DNA of 7,546 bases from positions 1 to 7,546 of the forward strand of contig CBFIBR010000048.1 of assembly GCA_965660935.1 (NCBI GenBank), read 5' to 3'. Position numbers and translations under genes: made by a program. Source of the stretch: UBA1172 sp002457135. GTDB lineage: Bacteria > Pseudomonadota > Alphaproteobacteria > Puniceispirillales > UBA1172. The notes beneath the pieces are model-generated. The model did not search any database, was not told the DNA's origin, and worked only from the letters and a program-made list of their open reading frames with translations. Of this stretch, positions 6,745 through 7,546 are shown in pieces (position 1 is the stretch's first letter; every line of letters begins with the position of its first letter).

Positions 6745-6766
6745 ATAAACACAAAAATAGATGTTT

Positions 6767-6771
6767 GGAGG
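6767..6771 (+). promoter_or_regulatory. Strong ribosome binding site GGAGG
   Basis: GGAGG followed by a 5-nt spacer (TAAAC) and the ATG at 6777. It is the best Shine-Dalgarno site in the window and fixes the start of the PanB-like gene, implying efficient translation. Confidence 0.8.
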
Positions 6772-6776
6772 TAAAC

Positions 6777-7546
6777 ATGACGGAAGCAAAACCCAGAAGA
6801 AAAGTCACGATTAATACCCTTCTCAAGAAGATGAAAACCGGTGAACCCATTACCCAGCTCGCGGCTTATGACTACCGCACGGCTGTTGTTTCGGACCGTC
6901 TTGGGATGGATATTCTGTGTGTATCGGATACCGGGGGAATGATCCTCTTCGGCCACCAGAGCACTGTTTCCGTCAGTTTCGAAGAAGTCATGATGATGTC
7001 CCAGGCCATCGACCGCGGTTCAAAATACGGGCTGAGAATGGTTGATATGCCTTACTGGAGCTTCCATGTCTCCAAGGAGCAGGCGATTGAAAACGCTGGC
7101 CGTTTCGTTCATGAGGCCAATGCCGAAGTGATGAAGTGTGAAGGCAACCGCCACCACGCCCCCAACATCGAAGCCATCGTCAACGCCGGTATCCCTGTCC
7201 AGGGTCATATCGGGATCACGCCGATGCGGATGCCCCAGCTTGGCGGGTTCATTGCCCAGGGCAAGACAGCCCACCGCGCCAAGGAACTGATTGATGATGC
7301 CAAGGCGATGTATGATGCCGGGTGCTTCTCCATCCTGTGTGAGGTGACAACATCCGAGGTCGCCGAATACCTCGCCGAGATCCTCCCCGTTCCGGTGATC
7401 AGCCTGGGTGCCGGTAACTGCGCCGATGGGGTCCACATCATTTCATCGGATCTGTTCCACCTCTGGGAAGAGCATGTACCAAAGCATTCCCGTATTTACA
7501 CTGATCTGATCCCGATCATGGAAGACGTGATCACTCGCTACATGGA
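6777..7546 (+). CDS. panB: PanB-like ketopantoate hydroxymethyltransferase (divergent), 3' partial
   Basis: First 256 residues of a PanB-family protein that runs off the right edge. PanB transfers a hydroxymethyl group from methylenetetrahydrofolate to 2-oxoisovalerate to make ketopantoate for coenzyme A. Against E. coli PanB (from memory), metal ligands and catalytic residues are kept: Asp51 (SDTGGM, canonical GDSLGM), Asp90 (VDMPYW), Lys120 and Glu122 (MKCEGN), His144 (GHIGITP) and Glu189 (ILCEVTT). The GGFIAQGKT loop at 156-164 and SLGAG at 209-213 are also family features. Several signature positions differ: the Ser after Asp51 is Thr, EGG is EGN, and the canonical DGQxLVxHD segment reads DGVHIISSD. 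The N-terminus (TINTLLKKMKTGEPITQLAAYD) is normal. No panC or panD is in view. It is either a divergent PanB or a paralogue acting on another 2-oxo acid or aldehyde acceptor. It follows the permease gene by 191 AT-rich nt, so it likely has its own promoter. Confidence 0.85.
   Translation, partial: MTEAKPRRKVTINTLLKKMKTGEPITQLAAYDYRTAVVSDRLGMDILCVSDTGGMILFGHQSTVSVSFEEVMMMSQAIDRGSKYGLRMVDMPYWSFHVSKEQAIENAGRFVHEANAEVMKCEGNRHHAPNIEAIVNAGIPVQGHIGITPMRMPQLGGFIAQGKTAHRAKELIDDAKAMYDAGCFSILCEVTTSEVAEYLAEILPVPVISLGAGNCADGVHIISSDLFHLWEEHVPKHSRIYTDLIPIMEDVITRYM

Noticed and set aside
6586..6776. Intrinsic terminator for the permease gene
   Set aside because: The only hairpins in this gap lack a following T-run and sit close to the next gene's ribosome site; they suit a leader better.
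6690..6776. A known riboswitch class in the PanB-like gene leader
   Set aside because: I could not match the two short hairpins to any conserved riboswitch core I know, so only a generic structured leader is claimed.
7020..7436. 138-residue minus-strand open frame at the right end
   Set aside because: It lies wholly within the PanB-like gene, whose catalytic motifs are intact in the plus frame.

Overview
The window looks like chromosomal DNA from an alphaproteobacterium-like organism. This is inferred from gene content, GC-rich codon use and the style of the proteins; nothing here (no rRNA, no tRNA) fixes the taxon. Coding sequence is GC-rich, while the two gaps flanking the exporter gene are conspicuously AT-rich and hold most of the apparent regulatory structure. 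I see no mobile element, CRISPR array or RNA gene.

Left part (1-3800): a tightly packed operon, soeA (5' end outside the window), soeB and soeC. It encodes a molybdopterin oxidoreductase catalytic subunit, a four-cluster ferredoxin subunit and a polytopic DmsC/NrfD-like membrane anchor. The best match is the cytoplasmic-facing sulfite:quinone dehydrogenase SoeABC. A fourth same-strand gene (3842-4627) follows after about 40 nt. It encodes an uncharacterised 261-residue soluble protein that may belong to the same transcript.

Middle (4658-6585): a LysR-type regulator on the minus strand runs convergently towards the soe operon. It is divergent from a TSUP/TauE-family anion permease, across a 206-nt AT-rich gap holding a long interrupted dyad. 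This is the classic LysR-regulator/target arrangement. A TSUP carrier next to a sulfite dehydrogenase suggests a sulfite-handling locus in which toxic sulfite is oxidised to sulfate or exported.

Right part (6586-7546): a 191-nt AT-rich intergenic region carries a 21-bp-spaced direct repeat and two perfect hairpins. It leads into a strong Shine-Dalgarno site and a 3'-truncated gene for a PanB-like (ketopantoate hydroxymethyltransferase) protein. All the expected catalytic residues are present, but several signature positions diverge, so it may be a paralogue with another substrate. Its link to the sulfur genes is unproven.
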